Positions 61,801 to 64,000 of a stretch of 64,000 bases of DNA are shown here, piece after piece. The notes beneath the pieces were generated by a model. It saw only the letters and a list, made by a program, of their open reading frames with translations, was not told where the DNA came from and made no database searches. The position numbers and the translations under genes were made by a program. How positions within the stretch are numbered: position 1 is the stretch's first letter; each line of letters starts with the position of its first letter. The DNA lies in the NCBI GenBank assembly GCA_030141605.1, contig JAQGDQ010000148.1, forward strand, positions 372,001-436,000, in the 5' to 3' direction. Source of the stretch: Tubiluchus corallicola. Its lineage: Eukaryota > Priapulida > Priapulimorpha > Priapulimorphida > Tubiluchidae.

Positions 61801-63147
61801 TGTTTTAATTTTTGTAAATATTGTTGCACCAGTTGTTGTTCTGTTGAACCATGTACTGGTCTGACAAAATGTTAAAAAGTAGAGATAATTTTAGTCTGAA
61901 AACAGCTTTATCTGCACAATCTAAGTTCAGCATTTGTTATTTTTGATGACGAAATGCTGTAAATCTTAAGTGATCGTTTATTTTAAAATTTCACAGGATC
62001 CATTGCATGTCTTTGTTGGCTGGGTGTCGCCATCCTATCATTTCTTTAGCAGTCAGTTTGAGAAAAACTCTACTCGCAAGGTAGTTTTTGAACCACATGA
62101 AAGTGCAATCAAAAACAGGTTAGTATTTTGTGGATACGTTTTAGAGGTTATTATTTACATATTTCTTGTTGTATGAAAGCTTGAACTAGACGAATTTTAA
62201 TTAGTTAGGTAAGTGAACTTAACATATTTTAGCTAGCCTGATGCCATAGCCAAAATGCTTTATTTAATTTAAAATTTTATGGTATTGCACTTTAATAAAG
62301 TATTATGCACTTTTGCATGCTGTAATACACCAATTTATACTTTAACAGTAAATGTTAACAGTTTAACAGTTTATTTTTACTTAAACAAATAGTAAGTTAG
62401 AATTCAATAAACATAAAGTGTTAGTTTTAAGCAACTAATTTGTTTTGCACCTATTTTTTACTCTCTTTACAAGTCAGGTTTTAGGCACTCATTAAAATCG
62501 AGTCATTTTTTCCTCGTAATTGACAGTACTGCTTACAGACTTTTATAAAAGGGCTGAAACGAGCTGAGTAAAAAGAAACAGCTAAGGAAGGGAGAGAAAA
62601 AATATTCAAAGTCCTCATTTAAAAAGGAAAAAGATTGTTTATCATTTGTGTGGTGTGTTATTCTCATCTTCTTTTCATTCTTAGTAAGAATTTGTGCTAA
62701 CTCTTCTGAGGCTGAAACATGGATGTTATGAGGCATGACTGTTTTACAAATTTGCATGTGTATCTATACGATAGCTATACGAAAGAAACTTCTTATTACT
62801 TCCTTTTCTTTTTTTACATAGGCTAGCTTATGGAAAATTCATTTAATTCCTGTTTTAATATTTTTATTTTGTCATTAAGTTTCACTTCACTATTCTTCTC
62901 ACTGTAAACTATGATGTTATGTTTGCATGTTACATGCTTCACAGATTCTCTGTCTTTAATTCACAGTTTTTCAAACTACGCTGGCGGTGGGTACGTATAG
63001 TTGTGTGTTTCTATGTCATTTATTTTTTTGCTTTGCTGTCTGTTTTATTGCCCCTTACTGTATTAATTGTGTTTGCAGATCAAATCGCTACTCGAGTAAC
63101 GCTTAGTAACGGCCTTTATCATTATCACGGCACTGACTGCAGCTGTT
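30466..63147 (+). CDS. RyR: Ryanodine receptor calcium-release channel, N-terminal third (3' partial)
   Basis: The start ATG at 30466 (context AAACAATGG) reads [20 protein letters not shown], like other RyR N-termini. Thirty-nine firmly matched exons run to 62118 with phases that join without a break; two tentative exons follow (62967-62986, 63079-63147). The encoded part is about 1658 residues of a channel usually near 5000. Diagnostic blocks: [111 protein letters not shown]. RyR is a homotetramer in the endoplasmic/sarcoplasmic reticulum that releases calcium on activation. Everything here belongs to the cytosolic cap; transmembrane and pore exons are outside. No frameshift or premature stop was seen, so the gene looks functional. 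Confidence 0.98.
30888..30930. repeat. Interspersed repeat fragment shared with 57062-57100
   Basis: About 39 bp aligns without gaps to 57062-57100 (shared TCCATTT, CTAGC, AGACTC and TTAACTTTCAT; roughly three quarters identical). The two copies lie in different RyR introns, which suggests an old dispersed element. Its limits are unknown. Confidence 0.5.
31290..31399 (-). mobile_element. Probable hAT-like terminus (truncated element)
   Basis: Read on the minus strand from 31399 the sequence starts CAGTGGCGCAGCAAGTGCTT and continues through CGCCCGGGGGCAG, very like a hAT end (the complete hAT at 27185 also starts CAGTGGCG). I found no matching opposite end or target duplication upstream, so this is a one-ended remnant at best. 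Confidence 0.5.
33137..33732. repeat. Direct repeat pair in RyR intron 2
   Basis: Copy 1 (33137-33278) and copy 2 (33607-33732) share TTTAACAGGATAA, GTGAGAAAAATT, GTGAGTGAGG, GGATAACATTT and GAGGCTTTGGGAAAT, and both end in a GGTGAG motif. The units are about 470 bp apart, suggesting a segmental duplication or two related insertions. Confidence 0.85.
34292..34600 (-). mobile_element. Non-LTR retrotransposon fragment (reverse transcriptase C-terminal region)
   Basis: A minus-strand ORF contains [20 protein letters not shown], then [14 protein letters not shown] and NPPYIQQL. This matches the pattern after the catalytic part of jockey/Rex/CR1-type reverse transcriptases (YKSFI-x-x-x-FNYC-x-x-W, then LEK-x-Q-x-R). 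The catalytic YADD region and the rest of the element are absent, and frame is lost on both sides. It is a dead 5'-truncated or fragmented copy. Confidence 0.75.
37544..44683 (+). CDS. RyR: RyR exons 3-13: N-terminal domains A-B (MIR) and start of RIH region
   Basis: Exons: 37544-37642, 38304-38375, 38795-38876, 40501-40613, 41567-41672, 42027-42111, 42252-42329, 42634-42790, 43360-43482, 44007-44176, 44494-44683 (residues about 67-491). They encode the two beta-trefoil modules homologous to the IP3 receptor suppressor and binding core: [32 protein letters not shown], the [14 protein letters not shown] loop, [34 protein letters not shown], then the helical domain with [18 protein letters not shown] and [13 protein letters not shown]. 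In vertebrates this region is a hotspot for disease mutations. Exon 11 replaces a 43.0 kb false candidate that stops in frame. Confidence 0.96.
38877..40500 (+). other. RyR intron 5
   Basis: 1.6 kb of AT-rich intron. A stretch near 39290-39480, read on the minus strand, is rich in Ser/Asp/Glu codons but broken by stops; it could be a decayed acidic transposase N-terminus, but I cannot show it. A small ORF (39654-39878) is unrecognised. Confidence 0.5.
42362..42470. repeat. Local tandem duplication (about 50 bp) in RyR intron 9
   Basis: 42362-42410 and 42421-42470 share TCAACT, CCCTTT, TAAAA and CTTTGTTAATTATTTTAAT. It lies between exons 9 and 10. Confidence 0.8.
44936..46831 (+). CDS. RyR: RyR exons 14-17: RIH/N-terminal solenoid
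   Basis: Exons: 44936-45071, 46079-46180, 46345-46463, 46698-46831 (residues about 492-654). They encode a helical repeat region: [80 protein letters not shown] and [20 protein letters not shown]. The order matches RyR exactly. The donor of exon 16 is the first unit of a 21-bp minisatellite. Confidence 0.96.
46464..46610 (+). repeat. 21-bp minisatellite, 7 units, starting exactly at the exon 16 donor
   Basis: Seven head-to-tail copies of a 21-bp unit beginning GTACAGTAATGCAG. Unit 3 has one change (GTAGTG) and unit 7 has GTACTG. The first base of unit 1 is the G of the splice donor (CAG before GTACAG). The unit length is a multiple of three and each unit carries an in-frame TAA after exon 16, so retention of this intron would stop translation at once. 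Minus-strand and plus-strand ORFs through it (46337-46785) are repeat artefacts. Confidence 0.95.
47183..49140 (+). CDS. RyR: RyR exons 18-21: SPRY1 domain
   Basis: Exons: 47183-47285, 47542-47677, 48092-48284, 48930-49140 (residues about 655-869). Motifs in order: [103 protein letters not shown], then a link to the first RyR repeat ending PQPVDTSK. In vertebrates SPRY1 lies near the FKBP-binding site. Length and spacing match the family. Confidence 0.97.
49294..51001 (+). CDS. RyR: RyR exons 22-26: RyR repeats 1 and 2
   Basis: Exons: 49294-49398, 49683-49786, 50134-50211, 50336-50495, 50848-51001 (residues about 870-1069). Repeat 1 has [36 protein letters not shown] and [11 protein letters not shown]. 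Repeat 2 has [50 protein letters not shown] and [16 protein letters not shown]. The internal duplication (LAEN-x-H-x-W and GW-x-x-G in both) is the family signature. Exon 25 uses a weaker donor (GAG before GTTCTC), which could favour regulated splicing. Confidence 0.97.
50515..50585. repeat. AT-only palindromic tract after exon 25
   Basis: Runs of ATAATTAAAA/TTTTAATTAT in both orientations, about 20 bp after the exon 25 donor. The arms are self-complementary and could form hairpins. No coding content. Confidence 0.65.
51402..55866 (+). CDS. RyR: RyR exons 27-33: SPRY2 domain and following segment
   Basis: Exons: 51402-51492, 52822-52942, 53137-53233, 53520-53600, 54315-54438, 54990-55094, 55738-55866 (residues about 1070-1318). 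Motifs: [125 protein letters not shown], then [16 protein letters not shown]2 in vertebrates lies close to the region engaged by the voltage-gated channel. Exon 28 lies 45 bp after a transposon. Confidence 0.96.
52002..52776. mobile_element. Pogo/Tc1-mariner-like element, copy B (inverted relative to copy A)
   Basis: The left end CAGTAGGTGCCGCTTAATAG and inverted right end CAGGAGGCACCGCTTAATAG are flanked by TA (52000-52001, 52777-52778). The interior is the reverse complement of copy A, with shared blocks such as AAAAGTATRCTTTT, GGAATTTAGGCATTAC and the 3' CCCAAAGTGA block. Copy B lacks the part of copy A that carries the transposase-like ORF. It lies in RyR intron 27, ending 45 bp before exon 28. 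Confidence 0.88.
54602..54900 (+). mobile_element. Candidate tRNA-derived SINE in RyR intron 31
   Basis: The first 70 bp resemble a glycine/glutamate-type tRNA: an A box TAGCCTAGTGATAGAA (54614-54629) and a B-box-like GGGCTTAATACTC (54656-54668) at about the normal spacing, with no good acceptor stem. A non-tRNA body with a GGGA repeat follows, and an A-rich tail near 54885-54900. The B box has drifted from GGTTCGANTCC, so it is probably inactive. Confidence 0.6.
56170..61578 (+). CDS. RyR: RyR exons 34-38: variable charged linker before SPRY3
   Basis: Exons: 56170-56243, 56701-56739, 58750-58998, 60929-61153, 61358-61578 (residues about 1319-1588). This corresponds in position to the divergent region 2 area of vertebrate RyR1. 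It is Ser/Lys/Arg/Pro-rich and likely disordered. Visible features: YPKKKKLRKTRRGS across the exon 35/36 junction, RKP/RRNLS and KRQS (basophilic kinase-type sites), then an acidic segment [20 protein letters not shown] leading into the conserved AVRIFPGQ that opens SPRY3. Exon 35 has only 39 nt. Exons 35, 36 and 37 are all phase 1 on both sides. Residue identity to known RyRs is low here, so support is from frame closure and splice sites. Confidence 0.88.
56740..58749 (+). other. RyR intron 35
   Basis: 2.0 kb of T-rich intron, holding the second copy of the interspersed fragment (57062-57100). The ORF 57647-57838 is unrecognised. No further exon is needed, since exons 35 and 36 join in phase 1. 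Confidence 0.6.
57062..57100. repeat. Interspersed repeat fragment, second copy
   Basis: Aligns without gaps to 30890-30928 in RyR intron 1. It is flanked by sequence that does not clearly align, so the element is old or truncated. Confidence 0.5.
58999..60928 (+). other. RyR intron 36
   Basis: 1.9 kb of AT-rich intron. I see no conserved ORF, terminal repeats or RNA gene. Confidence 0.6.
61997..63147 (+). CDS. RyR: RyR exons 39-41: start of SPRY3 (last two exons tentative)
   Basis: Exon 39 (61997-62118) encodes [20 protein letters not shown] and following residues, matching the V-x-VGWV-x-x-x-YH motif of SPRY3; it ends in phase 2. To stay in frame with a clear later exon (63079-63147; RVTLSNG and DCSC, aligning with the V-T-M/L and C-S-x-C-Y-M-V motif of known RyRs) a phase 2-to-1 exon is needed. 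A 20-nt candidate at 62967-62986 (acceptor TTCACAG, donor GTGGGT) fits and adds SFSNYAG. The 63079 exon ends in phase 1 at GTATGT, and a following T-AT (Tyr) would restore CYMV. Exon 39 is firm; the last two are not. Confidence 0.65.
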
Positions 63148-64000
63148 GTATGTAGTTTTGATTGGAACATGACTAAATACAACTTAATTATGGTGTTTGT
63201 TGTTCTTATTAAAACTACATCCTTTACAATATTTTTCTGCTGGAAACACTACTGTCTAGTGAGCTTACTTGTCTCTATGGACAGTGTCTTATGAGTTCCT
63301 TTTTATTTTTATATTTTATAGTCTCTTTTTGCTACATTTTTTCTAGAAAATTAAAAATAAATAATAAATTTTGTTCTGAATATTTTATTCATATTCTTCT
63401 TTCGTTTATTTATCTAATTCACTCTGTTGTTGTTTTTTATATTTATTTCCTGCTGTCATGTCTTGTGAGTGGATTTTTCTATGCTCCTGCTATACTTTGC
63501 ATTAAATGTATTGCCATTGCCATTTTTATCCATCTGTGTTGCTTTAAAATAATATAAAGACTTTTGTAACTTTTAAAAAAATTGCTATGTCCTATGCTGT
63601 TCTTGCTAAAATATTATCTATTCACGTGGCCCAAGAGATGCTGTTAAATGTTAATTATTTCTACTAAAAACAATGTAGTAAGTTCTTAAGTCCTCGCTTA
63701 ACAGCTGTAACATAACACTGAGTCTCTACTGTAAGTCCATACTGTAAAATATTGAAGCAATTTTTTTCTAGTGTCAAATATAATATTTTTCTAACATAGG
63801 TTTCCAAATTTGGTTCTGATGTTATGAAATTTTCTGGTGTTCTGGGGTTTTATTTTTATTTTATTAGCTACCTGTGTTTTCTTGTTCTTGTGACAACATA
63901 GAATTCAAACAAAATCTCGATTGGACTAATGAACGACTAACTTCCTGAAAATACATTTATGTAAGCAGACAAATGTATCAGAACTGGTACTGAGCAGTCT
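63148..64000 (+). other. RyR intron after exon 41, to window end
   Basis: T-rich sequence with several AG candidates (63786-63868), but none opens a frame resembling the expected YMVW-containing SPRY3 exon. The next exon is probably beyond 64000. Confidence 0.5.

Overview
This is animal nuclear DNA: AT-rich, with three multi-exon genes whose exons are bounded by canonical GT/AG sites, AATAAA signals, and introns of about 0.1 to 5.7 kb holding cut-and-paste transposons and a retroelement piece. The ryanodine receptor reads closest to invertebrate forms (for example [26 protein letters not shown]), so I infer an invertebrate. I cannot place the phylum, and I see no prokaryotic or viral gene.

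Layout. (1) 759-10763, plus strand: the last seven exons of a DZANK1 homologue (double zinc ribbon and ankyrin repeats); the 5' half lies left of the window. (2) 10764-14624: gene-poor space between convergent 3' ends. (3) 28996-14625, minus strand: a complete BAHD1-like chromatin protein (BAH domain at the C-terminus), nine exons, 1306 residues as modelled. (4) 28997-30465: the space between two divergent genes, with a degenerate trinucleotide tract. (5) 30466-63147 and beyond, plus strand: the 5' part of a ryanodine receptor (RyR) calcium-release channel gene. It has 41 coding exons (39 firm, 2 tentative), about 1658 residues, from the initiator Met through the N-terminal domains, SPRY1, both RyR repeats, SPRY2, a charged linker and the start of SPRY3. 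The pore half lies right of the window.

In all three genes the exon phases close exactly: DZANK1 1086 nt with stop, BAHD1 3921 nt with stop, RyR open through 4886 nt. That is the main support for the models.

Mobile DNA: two hAT-type elements with recognisable 8-bp target duplications (8964-10346 and 27185-28255), two inverted copies of one TA-flanked pogo/Tc1-like family (25061-25950 and 52002-52776), a non-LTR reverse transcriptase fragment (about 34292-34600), a tRNA-derived SINE candidate (about 54602-54900), and a 21-bp minisatellite starting exactly at a RyR splice donor (46464-46610).

The three proteins have no evident shared pathway (ciliary/dynein transport, heterochromatin, calcium release). 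I see no wholly new system. The most notable points are the RyR-BAHD1 head-to-head arrangement, a putative N-terminal zinc-binding module and AT-hook in BAHD1, transposon sequence in frame with a RyR exon, and three consecutive skippable exons in the RyR linker.
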